Source of the DNA: Defluviitaleaceae bacterium
GTDB lineage: Bacteria > Bacillota > Clostridia > Lachnospirales > WQUN01
Length of the DNA stretch: 34,156 nucleotides
Reading direction: 5' to 3'
Assembly (NCBI GenBank): GCA_009781765.1
Contig: WQVC01000023.1
Coordinates: 1-34,156 of the forward strand
Under the pieces are notes generated by a model, which was not told where the DNA came from, did no database searches, and saw only the letters and a list, made by a program, of their open reading frames with translations. The position numbers were made by a program, and so were the translations under genes. Position 1 is the first letter of the stretch, and each line of letters starts with the position of its first letter. This document shows positions 15,796 through 24,154 of this stretch, piece after piece.

Positions 15796-15923
15796 TAAAA
15801 TCAGCGATTATCCGCGAATTTTACTAGCGAAAACGCAAAATGTCAATGGCGATATTTTGGTTTTTTGCCCCGATGAATCGGATGCGGTATCGGCGAGGCG
15901 TTATTCTGAACTCTTGAGTCGCG

Positions 15924-16418
15924 TCAGCCCTTGTAAATTGTTTTGCCCTGCTTATATGCGTCAACTACTTTTGCGGCGTTTGTGGGCATGGTGACTTTCG
16001 GCTTGATTCCGTTGTTTTGCGCCGCCGGAAGCTCGGCACTTCGTCGCGCATCAAGCAACTTATTGTTCTCGTCTTCCGCCACACGAATTTTCACGTCGAT
16101 GCTCATCACGCGGCGAATATTTTCCTGCATGATTTTTACCTGCGGCTTGTATAAATGCTGTTGCGCCTCAAGTTCCGTGCCGATGTCGGCAAGCATTTTT
16201 TCGAACATTGCGTCGCAATCTTTTACGATTTGTATTGAATCCTGCTTTTCCTCGTTCATGCCGAAAATCATTTCACGAACCTTTTCGAGCGGCAGCTCGC
16301 TTTCAATTACCGTGCGTTGGTTTTCACAAATACTTGCGATATTTTCAAGCGCGTTCACTTTTCTTTTCAAACCGTCTGTCAAAATGTTTAAATGCGTAAG
16401 CATTGTTTTTTCTGCCAT
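15924..16418 (-). CDS. Coiled-coil protein, possibly FlgN/FliT-like chaperone
   Basis: 164 aa, no signal peptide or membrane segment, almost entirely helical up to about residue 125, then a flexible tail ending VVDAYKQGKTIYKG. The N-terminal helix (MLTHLNILTDGLKRKVNALENI) plus acidic heptads and a length of 140-165 aa resemble flagellar export chaperones of the FlgN type. No signature residue proves this, and no flagellar gene adjoins it. AAGGAGGG gives a strong start. It is immediately upstream of the chemoreceptor on the same strand (about 240 bases apart), which fits a motility role. Its 5' leader runs into the half copy of the 109-bp element. Coding status is secure; the function is a guess. 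Confidence 0.75.
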   Translation of the reverse strand: MAEKTMLTHLNILTDGLKRKVNALENIASICENQRTVIESELPLEKVREMIFGMNEEKQDSIQIVKDCDAMFEKMLADIGTELEAQQHLYKPQVKIMQENIRRVMSIDVKIRVAEDENNKLLDARRSAELPAAQNNGIKPKVTMPTNAAKVVDAYKQGKTIYKG

Positions 16419-16435
16419 AACGAACCCTCCTTCTT

Positions 16436-16491
16436 AAAGCCGCCGATTCCCTGCGAACTCGTCGCAGCTCACGGCATTTTTTAACACTCTC
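16436..16491. repeat. Half copy of the 109-bp palindromic element
   Basis: From the central AAGCCGCCG outward to TTAACACTCTC this matches one half of the copies at 1412-1520 and 4905-5013, including CTGCGAACTCGTCGCAGCTC. The other half is missing. It lies in the 5' leader of the coiled-coil gene. Confidence 0.85.
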
Positions 16492-16521
16492 CTTTGCGGC
16501 TCATTATGCACTTTTGACGGG

Positions 16522-16547
16522 AAACCGGCAACATGCACCGGTTTTTT
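16522..16547 (+). terminator. Short plus-strand terminator-like hairpin
   Basis: AACCGG, a nine-base loop, then CCGGTT continuing into a run of T. It is weak (six pairs) but has a proper U-tract. No plus-strand gene precedes it; it may be part of the composite terminator that follows. Confidence 0.4.
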
Positions 16548-16688
16548 CGGGGCTTCGCCCCGAACCCCACGAACTTTTTAAAAAAAGTTCGACAAAAACA
16601 AAAAAATCGCGCAGCGCGCGATTTTAAATTAAAGTTTTGATGAAACTTTTTCAAAAGTTTCCGGGGGTTCGGGGGCGGAGTCCCCGAG
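16547..16688. repeat. Composite terminator repeat, two facing arms
   Basis: The left arm is CGGGGCTTCGCCCCG, then CGAACTTTTTAAAAAAAGTTCG split by its loop, then ACAAAAAC. The shared centre is AAAATCGCGC/GCGCGATTTT. The right arm, read from ftsH, is GGGGACTCCGCCCCC, then GGAAACTTTTGAAAAAGTTTC. It lies 18 bases beyond the ftsH stop and would terminate ftsH and block transcripts from the other side. Confidence 0.85.
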
Positions 16689-16705
16689 AATTTAAAAATC
16701 CTTCA

Positions 16706-18421
16706 TCACGCCGCGATTTCCGCAACCCTCTCGCCGTCAACGATTTCATTTTCCAAAAGCTCGCCGGCGAGGGTTTCGAGTTTTGCGAAATTTTGTTGCA
16801 AAAGCTCGCGAGTTTGAGCGTAGAGGTCGTTGACGAGTTCGCCGGATTCGGCGGCAATTCGGCGGTCGTCCTTTAAAATTGCGCGGTCGGCGACGGTTGT
16901 TCCCATGCCGAATTTTGTTACATATTGCATCGCGGCGGTTGTTGCCTTTTCGATGTCATTTGACGCACCGGTTGTCACAAAATCTTCGCCGAAGCGAATT
17001 TCTTCCGCGCATCGACCCGCAAGCGCGACCATTATTTGCTCGCGAAGTTCACGCTTCGTGTAATACATGCGCTCAGGCGGAATGTTTACGCAAAAGCCCG
17101 CCGCCCCCGATGTTGACGGGATTATCGTCACCTTTGCCACGCGATTTTCTTCGTTCGTCAAAACCGCCGCGATTGCGTGGCCTGCCTCGTGCCATGCGGT
17201 GATTTCGCGCTCTTTTTTGCGGATGTGCGAGCGGTCTTTTTTCTCGCTGCCGGCAAGCGCGGTGTAGTACGCCGAGGTTATGTCGTCGGGCGAAATTTCG
17301 TCGCCGCCGCGCCGCGCCGCGTTGATTGCCGCGTCATTTAACAGCCCTTCGAGCATCGCGCCGCTGAAAAATACTGTGTCGTGCGCGAGTTTTTCGATGT
17401 CGATTTGCGCAATGGGTTTGCCCTTTGCGTGTAACTTTATGATTTGCTTGCGAGCATTTACGTCCGGCAGACCGATTTCGACCCGTCTGTCGAAGCGGCC
17501 GGGGCGCAGAAGTGCCTCATCGAGCGTGTCCGGACGGTTTGTTGCCGCAACAACCACGATGCCCGATTCTTCGGAAAAGCCCTGCATTTCCGTCAAGAGT
17601 GCATTAAGTGTTTGCTCGCGTTCGTCGTTTCCGTTTATTCCGTCGCTGCGTTTTTTGCCCAATGCGTCGATTTCGTCGATGAAAATTACGCCGCGTCCGG
17701 CATCGCGGGCTTTTTTGAACAAATCGCGCACCCGCGCCGCGCCCACGCCTACGTACATTTGCACAAAATCCGAGCCGCTGACCGCATAAAACGGCACTCC
17801 GGCCTCGCCGGCCATTGCCCGCGCCATCAGAGTTTTTCCGGTGCCGGGCTTGCCGTGAAACAAAATTCCGCGCGGCATTCTTGCCCCGTATCGTGTAAAT
17901 TTTTCCGGCTCGCGCAGATAATCTACGATGTCCTTGACGCTTTCCTTCGCTTCGAGATTGCCCGCAACATGCTCGAATCCGCACAGTTTTTCGCCTTCGC
18001 CGGAGTTCACCGTTACGGGAGCAAGTCCCCCTGCGGCTCGTGCCGCACTGTTTTTTCGTTGCACGAAAAGAAGAACTCCGGCAACAATGGCAATTGTGAA
18101 GCCGATTTGTATGAAATTCATGTCCGCGCCCGAATTTTCCGTAACGGCAACGCCGTTGAGCAGCAAAAATTCCTTGAAATTTTCACGTCGCGGATTGTTT
18201 GTCGTAAAGTGTTCTTCGACGACGGCAAAAAGAATCATTGCGCCGTTACCAACAGTCGCTTCTGTTACGCGCCCGCCCTCAACAGCCTCAACGAACGCCG
18301 CATAATACATGAACTCCGGCGCGACCCGTTCGCGTACATGCGCCGCGTAAATTACGCCCAATGTCGCGCCCAAAATCGCCGCCGCACCGAGCAAATTTCT
18401 ATACTTTTTGAAAAAATCCAT
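16706..18421 (-). CDS. ftsH: ATP-dependent zinc metalloprotease FtsH
   Basis: 571 aa, slightly shorter than usual (600-650). Membrane-anchored AAA+ protease for membrane and regulatory proteins. Two N-terminal helices (about 8-27 and 103-121) flank a short extracytoplasmic domain. The AAA module has Walker A GKPGTGKT (190-197), Walker B VIFIDEID (245-252) and the second region of homology (NRPDTLDEALLRPGRFDRR). The zinc site is HEAGH (411-415), with Asp489 in GASNDIEKAT as third ligand. The start is MDFFKKYRN: GAGGGG precedes it, and the longer frame upstream crosses a mobile repeat. A -10 TATAAT (minus, 18443-18448) lies just upstream. The leader contains CCCCCGAGGGGG, which could pair the ribosome site. 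In F-S-G-A-M-L-E the usual Asp is Met. Confidence 0.95.
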   Translation of the reverse strand: MDFFKKYRNLLGAAAILGATLGVIYAAHVRERVAPEFMYYAAFVEAVEGGRVTEATVGNGAMILFAVVEEHFTTNNPRRENFKEFLLLNGVAVTENSGADMNFIQIGFTIAIVAGVLLFVQRKNSAARAAGGLAPVTVNSGEGEKLCGFEHVAGNLEAKESVKDIVDYLREPEKFTRYGARMPRGILFHGKPGTGKTLMARAMAGEAGVPFYAVSGSDFVQMYVGVGAARVRDLFKKARDAGRGVIFIDEIDALGKKRSDGINGNDEREQTLNALLTEMQGFSEESGIVVVAATNRPDTLDEALLRPGRFDRRVEIGLPDVNARKQIIKLHAKGKPIAQIDIEKLAHDTVFFSGAMLEGLLNDAAINAARRGGDEISPDDITSAYYTALAGSEKKDRSHIRKKEREITAWHEAGHAIAAVLTNEENRVAKVTIIPSTSGAAGFCVNIPPERMYYTKRELREQIMVALAGRCAEEIRFGEDFVTTGASNDIEKATTAAMQYVTKFGMGTTVADRAILKDDRRIAAESGELVNDLYAQTRELLQQNFAKLETLAGELLENEIVDGERVAEIAA

Positions 18422-18508
18422 TATGTATTCCCCCTCGGGGGCATTATACGGCACATACAGGTTGTTTCGCCAATGCAATTTCAGGAAGTGCGGCGAACAT
18501 AAGAAACT

Positions 18509-18599
18509 CAGCGAACGCGCTTTATGACGCGAACGTGGGCTGTGCCGCGCAAGCGGTGAGCGACGCCCCCTGTTCGCCTCTAATGGTGCGTTCGCTGTA
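18509..18599. repeat. Miniature inverted-repeat element abutting yifB stop
   Basis: CAGCGAACGC...GCGTTCGCTG with an inner GCGAACGTGGGCTGTGC and a near-complement GACGCCCCCTGTTCGC. It is an internally deleted relative of 4766-4899, sharing TTTATGA(C/A)GCGAAC and GCGGTGAGCGAC. Its right end reaches the TAG stop codon of yifB. Confidence 0.8.
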
Positions 18600-20111
18600 C
18601 TACCAATACTTTCTGTCGAGTCCGCGATACGAAATCGCTTCCGCAACATGTTCGGCGGAGATGTCGGCGGCGTCGGCGAGGTCGGCAATTGTGCGGGCGA
18701 TTTTTAAAATTTTGTGATACGCGCGAGCCGACAGCGACATGGTTTCGTACACGTTTTTCAGCAAATCTTGCGCTTCGTTGTTGAGGCGGCAATGCTTTTT
18801 TGTTTGCGCGACCGTCATTTTTGCGTTGAAGCCGGCTTTTTTAAAGCGGCTGAACTGCCTTGCGCGGGCGTTTTCCACGCGGGCTTTTATTGCGGCAGAA
18901 TTTTCTGCGGGCTTTCGCGCGCCCTGCAATTCCGCGTACTCAACCGGCGTCGCTTCAACTTGTATGTCGATGCGGTCGAGAAGCGGCCCCGAAATTTTCT
19001 CCAAATATCGCGAAATTTCCGGCGCGGAACAGGTGCATCGCGGCGTTCCCATATAGCCGCAAGGGCAGGGATTCATGGCGGCAAGCAGCAAAAAAACGCA
19101 CGGATACGTTGATACTCCGCTGGCTCGCGCGATAGTAATTTTGCCGTCTTCCAAGGGCTGTCGCAACGTTTCGAGTGCCTTTTTTTGAAACTCCGGCAGC
19201 TCGTCGAGGAACAGCACTCCGTTGTGCGCAAGAGTGATTTCGCCCGGAACAGGGATGCGCCCGCCGCCCGCTAACGATATGTATGACGATGTATGATGCG
19301 GCGTTCGAAACGGCCGCTGCTGCATCAGCAAATTTTTTTCATTTAAGAGACCCGCGATGCTGTAAATCTTGGTAATTTCCATGCTTTCTTCGGGCAATAA
19401 GTCCGGCAGAATTGTCGGCATTCGTCGCGCAAGCATGGTTTTGCCCGCGCCCGGCGGCCCCAACATCAGCGCGTTGTGATACCCCGCCGCCGCGATTTCA
19501 AGCGCGCGTTTTACGTAAATTTGCCCCGCAACATCGGCAAAATCGACGTCGTGAGCGGCGTCATCTGCGGTTGCGTTCGCCGCCGGCTCAAATGCCGCAA
19601 TCCGCGCTTCGGAAAAATGCTGCACAAGCGACATTATGTCCGGCACGGCAAAAACGGTCACATCCCCCGCAAGCGCGGCTTCCGCCGCATTTTCAGGCGA
19701 AACAAACACCTCTCGCGTACCGTTTTTTTTCGCCTCAAGCACCATCGGCAAAATTCCGCTGACAGGTCGAACCGCGCCGTCGAGCGACAATTCTCCCGCA
19801 AAAAAGGCGTCGCCCGCGCCGTTTTTAATCGTTCCCATGCCGATTAAAATGCCCGCCGCAATAGGCAAATCGTATGCCGGCCCCGACTTTCGAATATCTG
19901 CCGGCGCAAGGTTGACCGTAATACGTTTTGCAGGAAAAGTGAATCCGGCGTTGCGAATCGCTGCACGAACGCGCTCACGGCTTTCCTTAACGGCAGAATC
20001 CGGCAGGCCCACGATGTCGAAAACCGGCAGCCCGCCGGAAAGGTCAACTTCAACATCCACATGACAGCTTTCCGCGCCCGAAATCGCGCCGCTTACTACC
20101 CGCACGAACAT
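18600..20111 (-). CDS. YifB/ComM family Mg-chelatase-like AAA ATPase
   Basis: 503 aa, full length. It is a cytoplasmic AAA+ protein; the ComM branch is a helicase that drives branch migration during natural transformation in Gram-negatives, and the role in Clostridia is not settled. The N-terminal Lon-like/ChlI domain (1-170) has GLPDSAVKESRERV and D-I-R-K-x-G-P-x-Y-D-L-P. Walker A is GPPGAGKT (218-225), Walker B VLFLDELPEF (299-308), followed by a cysteine cluster CPCGYMGTPRCTC (349-361) and the C-terminal Mg-chelatase helices with YRGLDRKYW at the end. AGGAGAG precedes the ATG at 20111; a longer frame would enter a repeat. An extended -10 (TGCTATAAT on the minus strand, 20140-20148) lies 30 bases upstream. 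The stop abuts a mobile element. Confidence 0.94.
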   Translation of the reverse strand: MFVRVVSGAISGAESCHVDVEVDLSGGLPVFDIVGLPDSAVKESRERVRAAIRNAGFTFPAKRITVNLAPADIRKSGPAYDLPIAAGILIGMGTIKNGAGDAFFAGELSLDGAVRPVSGILPMVLEAKKNGTREVFVSPENAAEAALAGDVTVFAVPDIMSLVQHFSEARIAAFEPAANATADDAAHDVDFADVAGQIYVKRALEIAAAGYHNALMLGPPGAGKTMLARRMPTILPDLLPEESMEITKIYSIAGLLNEKNLLMQQRPFRTPHHTSSYISLAGGGRIPVPGEITLAHNGVLFLDELPEFQKKALETLRQPLEDGKITIARASGVSTYPCVFLLLAAMNPCPCGYMGTPRCTCSAPEISRYLEKISGPLLDRIDIQVEATPVEYAELQGARKPAENSAAIKARVENARARQFSRFKKAGFNAKMTVAQTKKHCRLNNEAQDLLKNVYETMSLSARAYHKILKIARTIADLADAADISAEHVAEAISYRGLDRKYW

Positions 20112-20151
20112 TTTTTCACTCTCCTTTTTATACCGTTTTATTATAGCACAA

Positions 20152-20222
20152 TCGGGGGCGTTGCCCCCGAACCCCCACGAACTTTTTAAAAAAAGTTCGT
20201 GGGGTTCGGGGCGAAGCCCCGA
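20152..20222. repeat. Symmetric composite repeat without CGCG stem
   Basis: CGGGGGCGTTGCCCCCG, then CCCACGAACTTTTT/AAAAAGTTCGTGGG, then CGGGGCGAAGCCCCG. Two GC hairpins flank one central long stem. It sits between the divergent yifB and diguanylate cyclase genes, where a terminator has no obvious transcript to end, so it may act as a transcriptional insulator or simply be a repeat. Confidence 0.75.
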
Positions 20223-20310
20223 GATATTATTCACACGCCTTGACGCCGCGCACGTTTAAAAATATACTTCATTCAAGAACTGTGCGGATAAGCGTCAGGG
20301 GGTGTTCGGC

Positions 20311-22581
20311 ATGAAAAAGCGTTTGCACTTTGGCGTAATGTTTTCAACTATGGATAACGCGAACCAATACGAGCTTTGGCGCGGCATTGATTCGTTTGCA
20401 CAGGAAAACGACATTCATTTAACGGCGTATATCGGCACGTATCAGGTGGCGGGCGGCGAGGTTACGTCGTTTCTGGATACATGTTTCGAAACGGCGGCGG
20501 CAAGCGATTTTTTGGACGGAATCATTGTTATGTCGGGGTTTTTGGCGCAAATTGTCGGCACTGAAAACTTTCAAAAATATATCGAAAAACTTCCGAAAGA
20601 TATGCCGGTTGTGTCGGCGTCGTTGCCGATTGAGGGTGCGCCCTGCGTTTCCGCCGACAGCTTGGGCGGCGTGTACGACACGGTTTCGCATCTCATTGAG
20701 CGACACGGCAAAAAGCAAATCGCGTTTGTGAAGGGAACAGAGGGGCATCCCGAGGCGGAAGCGCGCTTAAACGGCTACAAGCGGGCGTTGGCGGACAACG
20801 GGATTAGCTTTGATGAAAATTACATACTTCCGGGAAAATTTAATTGGGAAAGCGGCGAAGCGGCGGTTGCCACGCTTATCGACGAACGCAAACTGCCTTT
20901 TGACGCGGTTGTTGCAAGCAACGACCAAATGGCGGTCGGTGTTTTAATTGAGTTGAAGCGACGGGGAATTTTTGTGCCGACAGACGTTGCCGTTACGGGC
21001 TTCGACGACGACGTGACGTCCGAGTCGCTTATTCCGTCGCTGAGTACGGCGCGGCAGGATTTTTTTGAAATCGGGCGCGAATGTGCAAAAACGTTGTTGC
21101 TAATGACCCGCGGTGAGGCGGTTGACGATATGTTTCACGTCAAGCCGGAATTTATTCCGCGCCAATCCTGCGGATGCTTGGAGGCGGAGTACGCAAAATC
21201 CGCCGAAATTTTGGGCACGGGTACAACCCTTCGAAATTTTATTGTCGAGCATTTCACGGCGATTTTTACAAATATTCCGGAAGGGAATCGCGCCGAACAA
21301 ACAGCATCGTGGGCGGATACTTTGGTTGGTGCAATCGGGAAAACTCCGTTCAGCCAAGAGGAATTTTTGTACAGTTTTAACGAAATTTTAATTCGGTACA
21401 ATTATCAGCATAAGGAAATTATGCGTTGGCACACCGCGTTGGACGTTTTGTCCGGGGGCATCGAATTTCACAGCTATGAGGTTGAATCCTTGCCGGCGGC
21501 GCATTCCGCGTTGTTGTCGGCAACGGCGTTTGTGCAGGACATTCGCGCAAAGGAAAAGCGCGACAAAGATTTGCTCGACCAAAGCACGCGAAATCTTGTT
21601 CGGCGGCTTGCAAGTGAGCTTGTTTTGACGTTCGACATGACAACGCTTGTGAACAAATTATCGGCGACGCTGCCCGCCCGCGAGCTTTCGTTGCAAACGG
21701 CGTTAATCGGGGTTTATCGTCGGCCGATTCGCCCCGGCGACACTGCCCGGTTGCCGCATCTCAAAAACCGGTCTGACGCGGCGGAGGGTGCGAACGCCCT
21801 GCCCGACCGCACAATTGCAACGCTTTTCGGCTTCGACGACCGCGAAATTTTTAACATCCAACACCACAAAATTTTATTTTCGAGGTATCCGGCGTTTGAA
21901 AATTTCGATATGGAGCGCGTGCGGCGTTCGATGTTTTTCATTCCGCTGTTTTTTGAGGCCGAAGAGTTGGGCGTTTTGTTGTTGCCTTACGGCGGCGATA
22001 TTTTAATCGACACATATGACACGTTGCGTGTAAGTATTGCCGCGGCAATAAAAGGCACAGAACTGCTTTCAACAATTCGTGTGCTGTCAATTACCGACGA
22101 ACTTACCGTTTTGTTGAATCGGCGCGGATTTTTTCAGCTTGTGGGTTCGCGCATTGCGCAATTATCGCGCGTACCGGATGTATTTGCGATGGTCATGTTT
22201 ATGGATATGGACGGCCTGAAAGAAATCAACGACACGTACGGTCACAGCGAAGGCGACGCAGCAATTTCGGCATTCGCGAACATTTTGAAAGACTCGCTTC
22301 GAAAAGATGACATAATCGGGCGTATCGGCGGCGACGAATTTGTTGTGTTTTCGTCGGTAAAATCGGCGGAAGACGGCAACCGTGTTGTGCAACGAATCCG
22401 CGATAATCTCGACGAGTACAACGCCCGAGGGTTGCATCCCTATGAAGTTTCAACGAGTATCGGAAGCGTGTTGTTAAGCAATATTTCGCACAAATGCTTT
22501 AACGAAGCCATGCTTTACGCCGACAGCGTTTTGTATGAAGAAAAGCAGCGCAAGCGAGAAAGCGGAGCCGCGAGGAGATGA
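20311..22581 (+). CDS. LacI-like sensor fused to diguanylate cyclase
   Basis: 756 aa, no membrane segment. Residues about 1-285 form a periplasmic-binding/LacI-type ligand domain without the DNA-binding helix-turn-helix (VKGTEGHPEAEARLNGYKRA, FDAVVASNDQMAVGVL, AVTGFDDD), ending in RQSCGC, a motif usual in this signalling subgroup. A helical and GAF-like middle follows. The C-terminal GGDEF domain starts at about 596 (SITDELTVLLNRRGFF) with GGDEF intact at 673-677 and an RxxD product-inhibition site (RKDD) five residues before it. It should make cyclic di-GMP from GTP under control of a soluble ligand, perhaps a sugar. The start at 20311 has AGGGGGTG 6 bases upstream; a GTG at 20302 would lie in that site. 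The gene ends 5 bases before the proA start. Confidence 0.92.
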   Translation: MKKRLHFGVMFSTMDNANQYELWRGIDSFAQENDIHLTAYIGTYQVAGGEVTSFLDTCFETAAASDFLDGIIVMSGFLAQIVGTENFQKYIEKLPKDMPVVSASLPIEGAPCVSADSLGGVYDTVSHLIERHGKKQIAFVKGTEGHPEAEARLNGYKRALADNGISFDENYILPGKFNWESGEAAVATLIDERKLPFDAVVASNDQMAVGVLIELKRRGIFVPTDVAVTGFDDDVTSESLIPSLSTARQDFFEIGRECAKTLLLMTRGEAVDDMFHVKPEFIPRQSCGCLEAEYAKSAEILGTGTTLRNFIVEHFTAIFTNIPEGNRAEQTASWADTLVGAIGKTPFSQEEFLYSFNEILIRYNYQHKEIMRWHTALDVLSGGIEFHSYEVESLPAAHSALLSATAFVQDIRAKEKRDKDLLDQSTRNLVRRLASELVLTFDMTTLVNKLSATLPARELSLQTALIGVYRRPIRPGDTARLPHLKNRSDAAEGANALPDRTIATLFGFDDREIFNIQHHKILFSRYPAFENFDMERVRRSMFFIPLFFEAEELGVLLLPYGGDILIDTYDTLRVSIAAAIKGTELLSTIRVLSITDELTVLLNRRGFFQLVGSRIAQLSRVPDVFAMVMFMDMDGLKEINDTYGHSEGDAAISAFANILKDSLRKDDIIGRIGGDEFVVFSSVKSAEDGNRVVQRIRDNLDEYNARGLHPYEVSTSIGSVLLSNISHKCFNEAMLYADSVLYEEKQRKRESGAARR

Positions 22582-22586
22582 CAGGG

Positions 22587-23822
22587 ATGCTTAAAAAAAT
22601 CGGTGCAAATGCCAAAGAAGCGGCATCATATGTACGGCGGCTTGCGTCGGCGGAGAAAAATAAAATTTTGACGGCTTGCGCAGACGCGCTTGAAAAAAAC
22701 GCCGCCGAAATTATTTCGGCAAACGCAAAAGATATGGCGGCGTCCGACCCGGCTCGCAAAGCCTTCAACGACCGCCTGATGCTTAACGAACAGCGAATTT
22801 CCGGGCTTGCGGAGGGAATGCGCAAGGTTTCGCGGCAAAACGACCCCACCGGCGAGGTGCTTTACATTAAAACGCTGCCTAACGGGCTTAACGTCGGCGA
22901 AAAGCGCGTACCGCTCGGCGTTGTGGGCATGATTTACGAAGCCCGCCCGAACGTCACGACGGATTCTTTCGCGCTGTGTTTGAAGGCGGGAAATGCCTGC
23001 GTTTTGCGTGGTTCGAAGGAAGCGATTCATTCGAATGTTGCTATCGTGAAAATTTTGCAAGCTGCGCTTACGCGCCTCGGGCATCCGCCGAAAATCGTGC
23101 AACTTATTGAGGATACTTCGCGGGAAACCGCTCGCGAGTTTATGCGGCTTAACGGGTATCTCGACGTGCTTATTCCGCGCGGAAGTGCCGGGCTTATTCA
23201 GGCCGCCGTTGAAAACGCAACCGTTCCGGTAATCGAAACCGGCGTCGGAAACTGCCACATTTTCGTTGACGAATCGGCGGATTTAACAAAAGCCGTTCCG
23301 CTGATTATCAACGCGAAAACGCAGCGTCCGAGCGTTTGCAATGCCACCGAAAAATTGCTGATTCACAAAAATATTGCAAAAACTTTTCTGCCGAAAATTT
23401 GCGGCGCGCTTGCTGCCGCCGGCGTAAAAATTCGCGGGTGCGGAAAAACTTGCGCGTTGTTTTCCGCCGCAAGCATCGCCTCGGAAGACGATTGGCACAC
23501 CGAATTTTTAGATTTAATCATCGGCGTGAAAGTTGTGGATGACCTCGACGCCGCAATCGCGCATATTTCAAAATATTCCTCCGGCCACACCGACTGCATT
23601 TTGACCGAATCCTACACCAACGCCAACGAATTTATCGACCTTGTTGATTCCGCCGCCGTTTTCGTAAACGCTTCCACGCGCTTCACCGACGGCGAAGAGT
23701 TCGGCTTGGGCGCGGAAATGGGAATTTCTACGCAAAAATTACACGCCCGCGGGCCTATGGGTCTGACTGCGCTTACCACCACGAAATTTTTTGTAACCGG
23801 GAACGGACAAGTGCGGGGGTAG
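22587..23822 (+). CDS. proA: Glutamate-5-semialdehyde dehydrogenase
   Basis: 411 aa. It reduces gamma-glutamyl phosphate to glutamate semialdehyde with NADPH in proline synthesis. Family motifs: MIYEARPNVTTDSFALCLKAGNA, LRGSKEAIHSN, IPRGSAGLI, the catalytic cysteine in QRPSVCNATEKLL, then TDGEEFGLGAEMGISTQKLHARGPMGL. I chose ATG 22587 because GAGGAG lies 9 bases upstream; an ATG at 22578 is too close to that site. Its partner proB is not in the window. Instead it is translationally close to the diguanylate cyclase upstream, so proline synthesis and the cyclase share a transcript here. A composite terminator arm follows the stop by 15 bases. Confidence 0.96.
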   Translation: MLKKIGANAKEAASYVRRLASAEKNKILTACADALEKNAAEIISANAKDMAASDPARKAFNDRLMLNEQRISGLAEGMRKVSRQNDPTGEVLYIKTLPNGLNVGEKRVPLGVVGMIYEARPNVTTDSFALCLKAGNACVLRGSKEAIHSNVAIVKILQAALTRLGHPPKIVQLIEDTSRETAREFMRLNGYLDVLIPRGSAGLIQAAVENATVPVIETGVGNCHIFVDESADLTKAVPLIINAKTQRPSVCNATEKLLIHKNIAKTFLPKICGALAAAGVKIRGCGKTCALFSAASIASEDDWHTEFLDLIIGVKVVDDLDAAIAHISKYSSGHTDCILTESYTNANEFIDLVDSAAVFVNASTRFTDGEEFGLGAEMGISTQKLHARGPMGLTALTTTKFFVTGNGQVRG

Positions 23823-23837
23823 ATAAATTTTGAGTTC

Positions 23838-23922
23838 TCGGGGGCTTTGCCCCCGAACCCCCACGAACTTTTCCAAAAAAGTTCGACAAAAACATAGAAA
23901 TCGCGCTTCGCGCGATTTTTTG
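23838..23922 (+). terminator. Composite terminator arm after proA
   Basis: CGGGGGCTTTGCCCCCG, then CCCACGAACTTTTCCAAAAAAGTTCG split by its loop, spacer ACAAAAAC, then AAATCGCGC/GCGCGATTTTTT. It is on the same strand and just after proA, in the same order as the arms after the PBP and chemoreceptor genes. A related copy is at 25240-25324. Confidence 0.85.
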
Positions 23923-23992
23923 TTGGGTCGTAAACTGCTCCGGCAAAAATGCCGGAAGCTGTTCCGGCTTTGAGGGAATGTGTTGCTGCCGG

Positions 23993-24116
23993 TAGAGCAA
24001 TTTGAGTTGTCCGAAAACGAGGCGGAAAATCGCGGGCAATGGCGGGCGCACTTCGCCCGTACCCTTCAGCGCGTTTTCCGACGAAGTTTGAGGCTACGCA
24101 AAATCAAATTGCTATA
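23993..24116. repeat. Complete TA-flanked miniature element, 120 bp
   Basis: The element 23995-24114 begins GAGCAATTTGA and ends TCAAATTGCTA, flanked by TA on both sides. The matching region at about 25398 (CTGCCGGTATATGTCCCC) lacks it and has a single TA, so the ends and a 2-bp TA duplication can be read directly. The interior contains GAGGCGGAAAATCGCGGGC and CAGCGCGTTTTCCGACGA, shared with the elements at 3501-3618 and 34047-34148, so several families have a common core. Confidence 0.93.
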
Positions 24117-24154
24117 TATGTCCCCGGCGTTCAATGCGCGCTTGGCGCGCCGCG

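Noticed and set aside
17444-18502. Plus-strand frame of 352 codons antisense to ftsH
   Set aside because: Shadow of the AAA protease; no domain or ribosome site.
18422-18688. N-terminal extension of FtsH
   Set aside because: The frame is open but runs across a miniature element and has no ribosome site. The internal ATG has one, followed by the normal membrane anchor.
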